NCBI RefSeq assembly: GCF_905475395.1
Contig: NC_058341.1
Span: 69,447,501 to 69,511,500 of the forward strand
Source: Chrysoperla carnea
Lineage: Eukaryota > Arthropoda > Insecta > Neuroptera > Chrysopidae
Reading direction: 5' to 3'
DNA length: 64,000 nucleotides
The position numbers were made by a program, and so were the translations under genes. The notes under the pieces are model-generated. The model saw nothing but the letters and a program-made list of their open reading frames with translations. It searched no databases and was not told the DNA's origin. Numbering within the stretch: the first letter of the stretch is position 1; the number at the start of each line of letters is the position of its first letter. This document shows positions 9,620-21,600 of this stretch, piece after piece.

Positions 9620-11700
9620 TTCCACCCAAAACATGTCGGACAAGCGAGGGTATAAAATTTTATCAGCTGCTGCCTAATTTTTACAGAAATGCTCATAATG
9701 GCCTACATGAGAAGTTTGCTCAAACTTATTGCTTAAACATGTAAATTTAACGACTATGTTTTGAAAGTTGAGGTATTTTATGATAAAAAAATGTAGTGTT
9801 CTACAAATGTATTGAGCCGTTTGTCGTGAAAATTGTTTTTTTTATTCGTAACTAATTCGGTAATATAGATAGATAGATAGATAGTGCTTAGTCTCATAGG
9901 ATATCAACCGCACTACATGTATGTAGGTAGCCATTTGAATAATAAAATAGAATGTTAGACTTGGCGATTTATTTAAAACTAGCAGATACCCACCTGCTTT
10001 GCCGGGCAATTTCTACCTTAAAAACAAAGACTACCGCGTTATAGCCCTCACTTATCTTTTGTAAAAATTTTATGGATTTTAATTTTTTGGTTGGGAACTC
10101 TGCTTGAATGAAAATGAAATTTTGCATATGATACTCGCTGATAATGTAACTTTCATAGGTGAAATAATTTTTAAAATCGGTTAAGAAGTTAATTCAAAAA
10201 TGATCAATTTTCATACAAACTATCATCCCCTTTTCACCACCAAAATTACGGAATTTCATAGAACCTTTCATCCCTTATTTGACCCTCTAAAAGGATGAAT
10301 TTTCATGAAAGAAGTAAAATAAATTTTTGTCTCAAACCATGAGCTCTTATATCAAGGTTTACATTTATAACATCAAAAATGAACAAGTTTCATATAAACT
10401 TTCACCCCAAGTTTATGCCCTTGAATAATAAATTTTTTTTAAATAGTTATGCAGGAAATTTTTGTTTTGAATCATGCTCATATATCATTTTTAAAATTGT
10501 AACTTGAAAATTGACCAAATTTCATACAAACTTAATTTCAACACTCATTTTAACTCCTTAATGGGTAAATTTCCAAAAATCATTTCTTAGTGTATCCTAT
10601 TTACGTAGCAAAAGGAACGTTTCTACAAAATTATAAGTGAAAGAATTTTTAAAATCGGTTAAGTATTTTTTCAATTGATCTATTTTATTTAATGAATATC
10701 CAAAAAATTTCTAAAATCTTTCCTTAATGCTCATCTATCTAGAGTGGAAAAAAAAACCCACATGCAAATTTACATAGTCCTAGCCCCGAGACTTTTGGCT
10801 CTGTGTTCATATCCGTCAGTCTTTTATTATTTTTACTACACTGGACGACGTGCCGAGCAGATATAAACTGAAGTGATTGATTTTTTTTTCTGTTCATAAT
10901 TTATGAACAGAAATTGGATGGCAATTTTTAATCCATAAAATATGAATGGAGACATAGGGGTATTCATGAGATGAAAGAAAAAATTTATTAAATATTTTAT
11001 GAATTCGCAACTATTTGTGACTCTTCCATATCATATATTTTTTTAAGATAATTGATTTTGAAAGAATGATGTATTATATTCGTTTTCCTTTAGAAATCTT
11101 TAATACTAAAAATTTCAATCTTCAGTGGTTTTGCTCTCGACTTTTTCTGTGAGTTTACCTTAAGTATATAGTTAGATCTATATTTGTCTATAAAATTATT
11201 AACATGAGTTTTCCATATACAAAATTCGCATCTCTTTTTTCCCCCTTAGGGGGTGAATTTTGGAAAATCCTTTCTTATCGGATGCCTACGTCATACAAAA
11301 AACACACTCTCCAAATTTCAGGTCTCTACGATCAGCGGTTTTTTCTGTGCAATGATCCGTCAGTCATTCAGGTCAAAGAATTTTATAGATATAGATGTTA
11401 TTCAGTAAAATTATAATTAAATATTTTTCTTTAAACATATGCTCCATTTATATTATAGGCCACTACATTTTTTGAAAATAGCTCAAATTTCATGTGTTCT
11501 TCGTTGCCTACAAGTGTTCATAATAAAAATAGAGTCGTTAAATTGACATGCTTAAGCAATAGATTGGAGAAAACGGTTCATGAAATTTGTAGGCCAATAT
11601 GAGGATTTTATTTTACTGATATTCAATTAACATTTGTGCAAAAATTAGCCGGTTGTTTATAAATTTTTAGACCCACGTTTTTCCGACATGTTGAGAGTGA
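9620..11700. repeat. Inverted-repeat element C, split by a Helitron
   Basis: About 9620-9835 is matched in reverse complement by about 11455-11700; shared words include 'catgtcgga', 'cctaatttttac', 'attgcttaa.catgt.aatttaacgact' and 'aaaaaatgtagtg'. Identity is moderate with indels, so this is an old foldback-type element. A complete Helitron occupies the interior at 9979-11395. A GATA microsatellite lies at 9868-9885. Confidence 0.65.
9979..11395 (-). mobile_element. Non-autonomous Helitron H1
   Basis: On the minus strand the element begins TCTATATCTATAAAATTC at 11395, preceded by A, and ends ...ATCTGCTAG at 9979, followed by T, exactly the A^T insertion and TC...CTAG ends expected of Helitrons. 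The 3' end carries a GC-rich hairpin-capable stretch (GCCCGGCAAAGC region). No Rep or helicase reading frame is present. The 70-codon plus-strand frame inside it is fortuitous. Confidence 0.82.
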
Positions 11701-11736
11701 GGCTCACGCCAATTGGCCTAATATTTTTTAGGTATT

Positions 11737-12155
11737 GATAAAGAAAAGCGGTTTTCCAGATAAGAATGGTTAAAGTTTCAATTGAATTTCAAACACTGCG
11801 ATTATGCCTTTTGCTCTATCGATTTGAAATTTGAATATGTTATAGGTATTCTATCTGCCCTCGTTACTTTTATTTTTTGAAAATTCTGGTAATTTTCACA
11901 ATTTTCTTTGTTCACATCCATATATAGTGGAATACGAAAAAGTACAAGTGTAAACAATGAAAATTGTGAGAATTAACAGGATTTTCGAAAAATAAAAGTA
12001 ACCAGGGCAGATAGAATATGAGTACCTATAAAATAAAAGTACCTATAAATAAATTTCGAATCGATAGAGTGAAGGGTATAATCGTAGTGCTTGAAATTCA
12101 ATTGAAACTTTAACCATTCTTATCTGGAAAACCGCTTTTCTTTATAAATCAAATA
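11737..12155. mobile_element. Palindromic MITE
   Basis: The left arm from about 11737 ('gataaagaaaagcggttttc') is matched in reverse complement by the arm ending near 12155. The arms are about 180-190 bp with good identity and the central loop is at about 11925-11945. No coding capacity. I could not fix a target duplication. Confidence 0.75.
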
Positions 12156-12247
12156 AAGATTTCACGCCATTGAAAAATGTGTATAGAACCGTCTAAATAA
12201 ATAGGCAACTTGTATTAATTATTTATGTTATTGTAGTATATGACAAC

Positions 12248-12573
12248 TAGGGTCCGACCGAAGGTCGATTTTTGGCCGAAATCGAAGCCGATTAATCGGC
12301 TCTCGCCACAACCTTCGGCCGAAGCCGAAGCCGGAGGTTTAAAAACATGATTTTAAAACTTGATATTAAAGTTGATCTCTAGAAGTTGATCTAGAGATTA
12401 TGAACTCTAGAAGATGATCTAGAAGTCAATCTAAAGATGATTAAAAAAAATTACCTTGAAATTTATTTCAAAATAATAACATTTAGAATAGTTCGTTCAA
12501 TTCCGACGTTTACTAGGAACCTTCGGCCAAACTTTCGGAAAGTGACCGAAGCCGAAGCTTCGGTCGGACACTA
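12248..12573. mobile_element. hAT-type MITE with 8-bp duplication
   Basis: Ends are TAGGGTCCGACCGAAG... and ...CTTCGGTCGGACACTA, imperfect inverted copies. The element is flanked by ATGACAAC at 12240-12247 and 12574-12581. Eight-bp duplications and such short terminal repeats are typical of the hAT superfamily. The inner part has repeats of 'gatctagaag' and 'gccgaagccgaag'. It is 326 bp with no gene. Confidence 0.85.
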
Positions 12574-12581
12574 ATGACAAC

Positions 12582-12850
12582 ATATACTTCAATAATAATT
12601 GTTCTCTTCTTCTTTTTTTAAACCAACTTTTGACTATTCGAATCCAGGCAGCGACAGTCTGATCAATTATAATTAAAGGGGCGGTAAAATTGATAACACC
12701 GTCGTGCTTGGTTGAGAACTAATTAACCGACGGCATCCACATCACAAATTTAATTATATATACAGATGTAGTAGCAATATTTAAAGATTACAAATAATAA
12801 TGCGGGTCGCGTCTGCTATAGATGTATGTCTAAAAAACGGAGGTTAAACC
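12582..12850. other. No gene recognised
   Basis: Sequence between the hAT MITE and the TAA repeat at the LINE 3' end. Nothing identifiable. Confidence 0.5.
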
Positions 12851-12852
12851 TC

Positions 12853-15800
12853 ATTATTATTATTATTATTATTATGATTTAAAATTTGAAATTAACGAAT
12901 TCATGCCTGCCAAGGAGGGAGAGAGGATACAGAATTTACACCCCAGAGCCTCCCATCTCCTTGAGAGACATAAATCTTCACAAGGCAGCTACGTCTTTTG
13001 AAGAAAGTTCACTGACTTGTGGCCGTGTAGTCTGTACGTCCGTCAGTCAACGCGACGTCCGTTTGTCCGTCTGTTTTCCGAGTCGGGGGTACGTAAGTCT
13101 GTCTGATGTCCTGGTCAAGCAGGCTCCGTCCCTGCACCGCAGCGATGTGGAACCTACTAAAATAAAGAAAAACAAAATAGAGAAAAAGAAACTTCAAGGG
13201 CTGTTACTTGAAGACAGTCTGATGCGATCTCAATGTACGAAGGGTGCCTATAATGACAGCCTTCTGCATAGAAGAGATAAGGTGACGAAGATGAGACCTG
13301 CAGACCGGAATTTGAGATAGATTCGTCTCGAGAGTGGGACGAATTCTGCCTAGGCAACCGATAATGAGGACAACCATTTTGACTGAGTAGCCAGGGTGTA
13401 GTTGTCGTAGTTCTTGTAAGAGATCAAGATATTTAGTCCGTTTTTGCTCCTCCTTCGTGACTATGTTCGTTTCTGCAGGCGCAGAGAACTCGATGACGTA
13501 CATAGTCTTAGATGAGATATCCTGGAGCACTATATCAGGCTTAGTAGCAGAGAGCTGCCTGGTAGTTGGGAACGAGAAATTCCAGAAGATAATGCATTTC
13601 TCGTTCTTGACGACGGACTCGATCTCGCCTGGAGCATATGGTAGGACTGGCGTAGGGTCCACTTCATACTTGTGTCTCAAGAAGTAGTACAGCACGCGGA
13701 GGGCAGCGTTATGGCGATGTATGTAGGTGTTTGTGGCATAAAAAGGACATGCCGAGATGAGGTGCATCAGCGTCTCCGGCTGAGATTTGCACGCTCTGCA
13801 CATAGTGGTGGAGACTGATTTTTTATATACATACTTTTGGTGAGTTAGCGTCGCTATCACCGCGTCGCCATCTTGGGCAGCGATGATAAAGCCTTCTGTT
13901 TCGGACTTGAGTCCAGCTTATCGCAGAAAAGAGAACGTAAGATCAACGGAAAGACTACAGGTGTCAAGATGACGGTAGAACATTCCCTGATGGTCACGAT
14001 TCCGATGATCTTGGAAGAGGGAGCGTATTTCAGCTCGTTTCACAGCTGAACGAAGTCGAGATTTGGAGAGAAGGATCACGTTATCATCAAGATCATGATT
14101 AGACGGATCAAAAGCAAGGCCCAATTTAGACGCTGCATGTTGTGCTGCAGAGAACAAGAATGCTCCTTTACCCTGTAACTCATGATCGCGCACGAGTTCC
14201 ATAAGAGGGTCTGAACTATTTATGACCTGACAAGCTATTCCTAAAACTACCCTATCATGTAGACATTCAACGGATAGGAGACCTCTACCTCCTTGCTGGC
14301 GTGGGAGGTAATTACGCGGTACAGAAGCACGTGGGTGCAAACTACGATTGACGTTCATGAGTTTGCGAGTGCCTCTATCAAGTTCCTTAAGCTCCTCTAT
14401 TGTCCATTTGATGGAACCAAAAGAATAGAGAAGGATGGGTATTGCAAGCATATTAGTAGCACGGATCTTATGGATCCCAGACAATTCTGATTGCCAGATT
14501 TGTCGAAGACGGTGCCTTTACCTGCCGCGAAGAGCTTCCTTGACAGTAGACACACTTTGAATGTGGTTTTCACCGACACCCAAATATGTGTAGAGCTCTT
14601 CTTCATCGAGATGTTTCACGATGCTTCCATCTGTGAGCTGCACGTCTGCATCGTAATCAGGGACACGACCTCTCTTACAATGAATGACGGCACATTTATC
14701 AAGTCCGAATTCCATGCCAATAGCCTTCGTGTACTGATGGACAGCTTTGAGAGCTTGAGATAGACTGCTCTCAGAAGAAGCATAAAGTTTCAGGTCATCC
14801 ATATAGAATAGATGAGTTACCTGATGCTTTCTATCTGTCGGGGGACCACAACGGTAACCGGTTTCTTCTCGCAAGCGCAAGGAAAGGGGCATAAGGGAGA
14901 TGCAGAATAAAAGCGGGCTAAGGCTGTCGCCTTGATAGACACCACGCTTATACGTTACCAGATCTGTTGAGACAGTACGTTTACCACATCTAATGGTAAA
15001 CTTGGTCTTCCACAAAGGTAACAGCTCTTCGATGCATCTGATGATATCGGGGTGAATTTTCAAACATTTGAGCAGCACCAATATGAGTTGGTGAGAGGTA
15101 GTGTCAAATGCTTTCCTATAATCCACCCAGGCCATACTCAGGTCGCGTTGATACTGACGGGCGTCTTGACAGATACATCTGTCAACAAGAAGATTATCTT
15201 TGCAACCTGATATACCTCGTTTGGAGCCGAGTTGCTCGTATATCATCTGCCAAACCGATACTATGGTTGTGAGTATGCGTTCATTAAGAATGGAGGTGAA
15301 CGCTTTGTACACGGTATTGAGACATGTAATCGGGCGATAATTGCTCGGAACTGAAAGGTCTCCTTTCTTGGGAATCAAAACTGTTCGTCCTTCCGCGAAC
15401 CTCGTTGGAAAGGTCCCGTACCCAAGGATGTATGAAGTAAAGTGCCTAGCAAGATGCGCGTGTGTGGAAGTTAAACGTTTCCACCAGAAGTTGGACACAG
15501 CATCCATGCCAGGCGCCGAATGATTCTTCTTGCCTTTGAAAGCAAGGGATACTTCATCAGCGGTAACAGATGTTAGGACCGCTTGTTCTGCTAGGCGCGC
15601 GTTGCAGAACCTTTCGAACAGTTTGATTGGTCTTATATTTTTATCTACACTGGTCGACTTTTCATATAAATCACGCCAGTAGCCATCGATTTGCTCTATC
15701 GAAGGTGGATTTTCGACAAGAGAAGGGGGTTTTGCAAATAAACGGGAAGGATTCGATACAAAGATCTTGTTCTCTCGAATACACTTCTCGCGTTTAACTA

Positions 15801-17182
15801 GCTTTTTCCGAGCGAGAGCTAGTGCACGTATCTTTTCAATGTTTCGCTGCTTGATAGTGAGCAGGATACCCTTGTTTAGTGTGTGGTGTTGGTGCCTGAG
15901 TTCACGCGCGAAGGCTCGCACCTTTGGGGTGAAGGGTTTACCAGCTTTCTGGTACTCTAACACACACTCGATACGTGATACCGTCTGTCGAAGAGGCGTC
16001 AACTTGGAGTCAAGTTGCTCTATACGCTTGCATGTTTTCTCCTCGGCTGTCTCAGTAGACTTGGGGGCAGGAGAAAGAGCACACATTGCAGCATAGACTG
16101 AGCTATCGATTTCGAGTAGGCTACTTGTGTGATTCAGATGATCGTCGACGATCTGGTTGATTAAAGCAAGGTCTTGTGCTTTGGCAAACGTTTTGCGGTA
16201 CTTGGGACGTTTGCGTTTGGAAAGGTCATTATCGGTATTGAACAGGATATTTTGAAACCGTTCTTTAAGCTCTTCCAAACGAGTGTTTGGTGGCTCAGCA
16301 GGAAGGATCGGAGTTTGGGATAGTCCTGGGATATCTTCGGGTATCAGAGGCGTAGGTGGCGAAGCCTCTAACACAGGTGGTGGTGGGGTATTTTGACATA
16401 CCCGATCCTGTGTCTCAGTATCAGATCTCTCACTTTCTAATACTGGCTCATCCTGAGATATTCCATCCTGCGTCTCAGCGACTAATGTCTCACGTGTAGA
16501 ATGAACTACACCAATAGCAGCCGGCTCTATCTCATCACCTCGATTCACTTCCGCTTGCGTAGTCCTGCATCGTTTCTCAATTCCTGTTCGGGGTTTGTCA
16601 AATCCGGTTTTTTTGAGACGGGATACTTGATCGCGTAGATGTTGCGATTTCATATGGGAAAGTTCGGGATGCTTTTCGCACCAGAGGGTGTGCTTCCTGC
16701 CCATATAGCCACGTCTCGATGGTTCACTTGCTTCGTAGCAAGTGAGCAGGTCAGCCTTAAGTGCCTTCGTCCATTGAAAGCGCTGAAGACGACTGTTTTG
16801 TGTGCTCGCTCGACTTTCTTGAGAAGTGCCTTGAGATGGCCCTTCGTCGTCAGCGGCACGTCTAGTCTCCGGAACTAGCCTGGGATCCAAAGCCAAATTT
16901 GATTGCTCTCCCTCATATCCGTGAGAGCTACCCCCTATAGGTAAGGTAGAAGCGTCACCTGCAGGGGGGCGGGGTTCTGTAGGACTAGGTCGACTACTAC
17001 CCGCCTGAGGACCGAAAAATCTGCTTCTCAAATTTGACATTTTTGGATTTGACTCATTTAGCTCCGCTGAGTCAGCACGGACCCACCTCGTTAGCCCATC
17101 ACTTTGAGCGGAATTGATGGTTACCGGGTATGGCACGTGTCCCAGTGTTAGGCTCGGACGTGAGGTTAGGGATTGCCTGCCC
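12853..17182 (-). mobile_element. Dong/R4-type non-LTR retrotransposon inserted in (TAA)n
   Basis: On the minus strand the element starts GGGCAGGCAATCCC at 17182, directly after a (TAA)n tract, and ends ...TTTTAAATCA followed by seven TAA units at 12853-12873. It has ~140 bp of 5' leader, one long reading frame and ~330 bp of 3' untranslated sequence. The R4/Dong clade encodes a reverse transcriptase and a restriction-like endonuclease in one frame, as here, and to my knowledge Dong elements favour TAA repeats. Near full length, but the gene carries two stop codons. Confidence 0.85.
13204..17040 (-). pseudogene. R4/Dong-type retrotransposon polyprotein with two nonsense codons
   Basis: The first ATG is at 17040 (an upstream GTG only extends the open frame). 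The frame is continuous for 1278 codons to 13204 except for two in-frame TAA codons at 14518-14520 and 13918-13920; no frameshift is needed. Domains in order: a Ser/Pro-rich N terminus; a Myb/SANT-like DNA-binding region (about residues 87-134, RFQWTKALK...); a reverse transcriptase with 'NYRPITCLNT', 'QGDSLSPLLF' and the catalytic FYMDDLKLY (YMDD about 746-749); the segment 'SGIHKIRATNMLAIP'; 'GLKSETEGF'; a CCHC knuckle (CRACKSQPETLMHLISACP); and a restriction-like endonuclease with KPD (D about 1169) and E about 1184 in VIEFSAP. These are the classical parts of RLE-type LINE proteins. Both stops lie outside the catalytic cores but would remove the nuclease, so the copy should be inactive in target priming. 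Confidence 0.88.
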
Positions 17183-17183
17183 T

Positions 17184-17327
<144 letters not shown>

Positions 17328-17589
17328 AAGCTTTAATAAATAGTCATGCATGAGTGACTCCTAAAAAATTAATTTCTACTTTTTAGTACAATAAAAGCTT
17401 GTAAAAAGTAAGTTTAATAAAAATAATTGATTGAAGTTCGGAAATTCGGAAATAATTTATTGTTGAAGTTCGGAGTTCTTAATTCAAAACAAATTTTGTT
17501 TATGATATAATCTTTTGGTGCTCAGCTTTCCCAAATTTTTTATAAAATTTATTAACATGACATATAAGTAGTATACGCTAGTAAAGTAA
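17328..17589. other. No gene recognised
   Basis: AT-rich; nothing identifiable. Confidence 0.5.
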
Positions 17590-18600
17590 AACACCATCTC
17601 GTGTTTTATAAAATTGCAAGTCTGGATTATTACTGGGTGTGTTTTCACAATTAACAACACAGCACTATCGATTCGATAATTTTTTACTCATTTTATTGAA
17701 TGTTAAATCTTTTTTTAATTCCACTTGTCAAATGAAGTTTTGGCCGAGAGATGGTAGATATTTTTGGTAGGTGTTTGAAGCATTCTGAAAATTGGTTAGA
17801 TACGTTTACATAATATCTTAATGCAAAAATGCAGACCAACGGATAATAGCGGTATCTTTAAATATATGATCAATCATATAAAATTTTTTGTTGCCAAAAA
17901 TATCTTTGAGGCAACTTGTATTTTCTTTTTTTTTATGTAGGTAAAGAGGTAAACTTAAATATTGAAAATGAAGAAAATAAACAAGTCAGGCCATTTGTAA
18001 ACTTTCTGTAATTTTCTTGGTCACCTGATCACCTATTTTTAAGAATATTTATTTTTAATTGATTTTGATTCGGTTTTTTTAATAGATAGAGGGATTCAAG
18101 AGGAAAGTTTTTTATTTATAATATATGCATAATATTTTAGAGAAACACTGATACTTTTAGAGGTTAAACGGAATTGTGAACAAAAGAAGGATAAGTGTCG
18201 GCATATTTAAAATTTTCTCTGTATTTAAAATTGAAGTTGCACAGCTAGTACTTTATAAAAATTTCAAGTTGGCTAAAACAAGTACTTTTGTAAGCACCTT
18301 GCTGGATTAAAATCCCTCGCAAATGGCCTGGTTCGTTTATTTTCTTCATTTTTCAATATTTAAGTTTACTTTAAGAAAAATTACAAATTGCTTCAAAGAT
18401 ATTTTTGGAAATGAAAAATTTTATATGTTTGGCAATATAGAGGTTCTAAAGATACCGATTTTGATATTATGGGAGGGTTAACTGACGAATTTTTGGAATG
18501 CCTCAAACACCTACCCAAAAATGTCTACCAGCTCTCCAACTATTTCTGCTAGACCACCATTTAAAAAAAAATAAAACTCGAGATGGCGCAATGGTCATCC
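17590..18600. repeat. Foldback element D
   Basis: Core arms at about 17745-18000 and 18310-18545 are reverse complements with moderate identity (shared: 'taggtgtttga.gcattc', 'aatattgaaaaatgaagaaaataaac', 'ggcc'). Shorter matches ('ccatctcg.gttttat') carry the pairing out to about 17590 and 18600. No gene. Ends and duplications were not resolved. Confidence 0.6.
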
Positions 18601-18879
18601 GTCAAAAAACTTAACTTGTGTATATAGCTTGGAAAATGACCTCCATGTACAATGATCAAGTTATCAGGCCATAGGACACCTTTTTTAAATTTTACGACCA
18701 AAAGTTATTTCCATCAAAATTCCTGCTTATCGAGAAAATAAGGTTGCCATAAACCAAACTTTTGTTAGATTACAGAGTGTCCAGTTACTAACCAAAATCG
18801 AAAATGGCACAAACACTGCTAAAGAAAACGGTACTGTTATATTTTTTTTTTTTTAAATTTAAAGACGCCAACATTTTTG

Positions 18880-19248
18880 TCAACCGTTTGTACTGTACAG
18901 CAATAAGTAAACTGTACAGCAATATATCTCATACTTCAGAATAACACATGAGCTATAATTTATAAAGATATATTAAAAAATAAATAAATAAAATAAAATT
19001 TACTATTTTAAATTTTTACAGAAATCTTTAATTTATGGTTCAAAATGATTACAGATAGAGCAGATCTATATTTATCATTTTGAACCATAAATTAAAGTAT
19101 TCTGTAAAAATTTAAAATAGTAAATGTCAAACCATTCATTGCCAACTTCTCTGATAAACGCAATGAGTTATGACTATTTTACATTTAACAAAATTGAAAA
19201 CTGTGCACATCAAGAGAGATGGAGTGAAACGGGCGGGTATCAATCTAG
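18880..19248 (+). mobile_element. Helitron H2, 3' part
   Basis: The 3' end reads 'gaaacgggcgggtatcaatctag' with T following, and the block from about 18880 matches the complete Helitron at 50344-50870, including an internal palindrome (19000-19130 here, about 50535-50680 there). The 5' terminus could not be located, so the copy is 5'-truncated or too diverged. Confidence 0.65.
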
Positions 19249-19249
19249 T

Positions 19250-20240
19250 AGTTTATATATCACAAATGTAGGCTCCTTGTGAAATAAAATACCACAATTT
19301 CGGAAGACCTTGAAAAAAATAAATTTTTAAAAACTATAATCATATAGAATTTAAAAACTGAGAAAATAGATAAAATTATATGAAGATATAGAAAGATTCA
19401 ACCGTAAATACCATTTGAGAAATAAAAATTATTTATGTTCTAAATCGAGCGTCAGTAAAATGCTTAGAGTGCTGACGGGTTAAGTAAGATCTCTCTATTT
19501 TTCACCGTAACACTTAATAGAAGATTTTGATTGTCACACAGGTGTAATTATAATAAAACCAAGTAAAAAACTTACCGGCGCGATGGTGAAATATTTTGTA
19601 TAAAGTGATTATTTGTTCATGAATGTTACAATATTTTCCATCGATATTTTAACAATTTTAGGCTAAATATTGGTTTAAAAGATAAATTCTAGCTTATTGT
19701 TAGGTCATCAATTTTTATTTTTGCAATAAAAGTGATAAAAATGAATGCAATAATTATGATAATAGGTTACAATCTTTGCAACTTTGTAATTATATACTAC
19801 GTTGCGACTTGTGAAATTAAATCAAAGGCCCTATAAATGTAATCTTAAAACAAAATTTTAAAATAAGCGTTCTTTAATAATACGCTAGTCTAATTTTTAC
19901 ATTACAGATGTAAAAGTGCCCTTTTGATATATTATTTGGAACTCTTAGGGGGGTGTGAAACTGAAACTATAAATGTTCGGGATTTATAAATTTGCAGGTA
20001 GCTTCACGAGTGTTATTGTGAAACATTCTCGAAAAAAAAAAAAAAATTCTTGTAGATTTCAAAGATGTTCAAAAATTTCGATATTAAAAACAATAAAAAA
20101 ATTAAAGATTTAACGAAAAATTCTAATTTGATAAGACTTTTAGTTTTTCTTATGAAGGTGGACAAAGTGAAAAAGAGAAAACAACCCCCATAATTGTGCC
20201 CTCATATTTCTGTTTTTTTTTTTTTTTTTTTTTAGTTACT
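19250..20240. other. No gene; short dispersed repeat at about 19300-19490
   Basis: The stretch around 19370-19490 ('tttgagaaataaaaattatttatgtt', 'gagcgtcagtaaaatgct') matches 48690-48790, so it is a low-copy dispersed repeat. Elsewhere I see nothing beyond poly-A/T runs. Confidence 0.5.
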
Positions 20241-20245
20241 CAGGT

Positions 20246-21437
20246 TTTAAACACTTTGTAAAAAAAAGTCAACTCCTCAGGAGCGTACCTAGCCCCCTTT
20301 TTTGAGGGTGGTTGGGGGGTTTTAATCAGATTTTTACAAATAAAAAATAAAATTATGTATCAACTAAAAAATAGTTCAATGAAAAGTTCTAGCTGAAATA
20401 TTTGCAGTGCACATTTTCGTTTATTTTTCGACCTACTCGCTTCAAAATTTACCGAGATATGCCAATTTTAAAATTGAATTATTTTGCTCATTCGATCAAA
20501 TGAAAATGTATCCATCTTGTAAACTGTTAGAGATAGAAGAAAAGTTTAAATGTAATAATTTATTATAAAAAAATTAACAACTTTTATTGAAAGCATTCTT
20601 TCGTAAACATCACTGTTTACCCGTGCACTTTAGGAAAAAACTTTGGTGTCCATTTTCTCCAAAGCTATAAAAAAAAGTGTGTTGATGAAATTTTAGATTA
20701 ACTTTAACTAGGGATTTTGTGAACATTCTAGAAAAGCAAAAAAATTCCAGAAAATGCAAAACTATCGAAATTTCCGAAATTGGAAGTATTTCCTAGAATT
20801 TTTTGCTCATTCAATCAAATAAAAAAAAAACCATATTGTAAACCGTTGGAGATAGAACAAAAGTTTAAATATAAAAGTTCTTTCTTATAAAAAAATAAAC
20901 AAATTTTGTTTGAAATGTTTTTTTTCTAAACTTCCCTTTTTACCCGTGTAGGCGTCTCCAAAATACTTTTAGAAAATTTCTTTTCTGAAATTTTTTTTTG
21001 GTTTTATAGAATGATTCACAAAACTACTAGTTGAAGTTAACCTGAAAAAGTCAACAGACTTTTTTTTTTATAGTTTCAGTGAGTGATGTTTACTAAAGAA
21101 TGCTTCAAATAAAAATTGTTAATTTTTTTACAAAGAATGACTATTTCCTTTAAACTTTTCTTCTATCTCTAACGGTTTTCAAGAAAAATTTTACTTGATT
21201 GAATGAGCAAAAAAATTACATTTTAAAATTGGCATATCTCGATCAATTTTGGAGTTAAAAAATCAAAAAACGAAAAGGTGCACAAATACGTTAGCTAGAA
21301 CTTTTACTAAAACTTTTTTTTAGTTAATGCATAGTTTTTTTGTAATTTGTAAAAAACTTATTAAAACCCCCAACTACCCCCAAAAAAGGGGGGTTAGGTA
21401 CGCTGAGGGGTAAATTTTTTTTTACGAAGTGTTTACA
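20246..21437. repeat. Foldback element E, arms related to family A
   Basis: Left arm about 20246-20700 and right arm about 20950-21437 are reverse complements: 'aaacacttygtaaaaaa', 'agcgtacct', 'gatatgccaattttaaaattg', 'aaaagtttaaa'. Parts of the arms ('gttagagatagaa.aaaagtttaaatg', 'catcactgtttacccgtg') are recognisable family A sequence, as is 20830-20950. The loop contains a further partial copy. No gene. Confidence 0.75.
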
Positions 21438-21600
21438 CCGTAATAAACAATTGTAGAAAATTTCAAAGATGCATTAATTTTTTGTATTTAGATATTTAGT
21501 TTAATTGTACTACTATGCTTTGTTGAACTTCCGCATCATTTTTATTATGTAATACTTTTCGGTTTTGAATAATACTGTACTCAGGTACCTCCAAGATATA

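Noticed and set aside
12886-13320. 144-codon plus-strand frame
   Set aside because: It is antisense to the 3' part of the Dong-like LINE gene.
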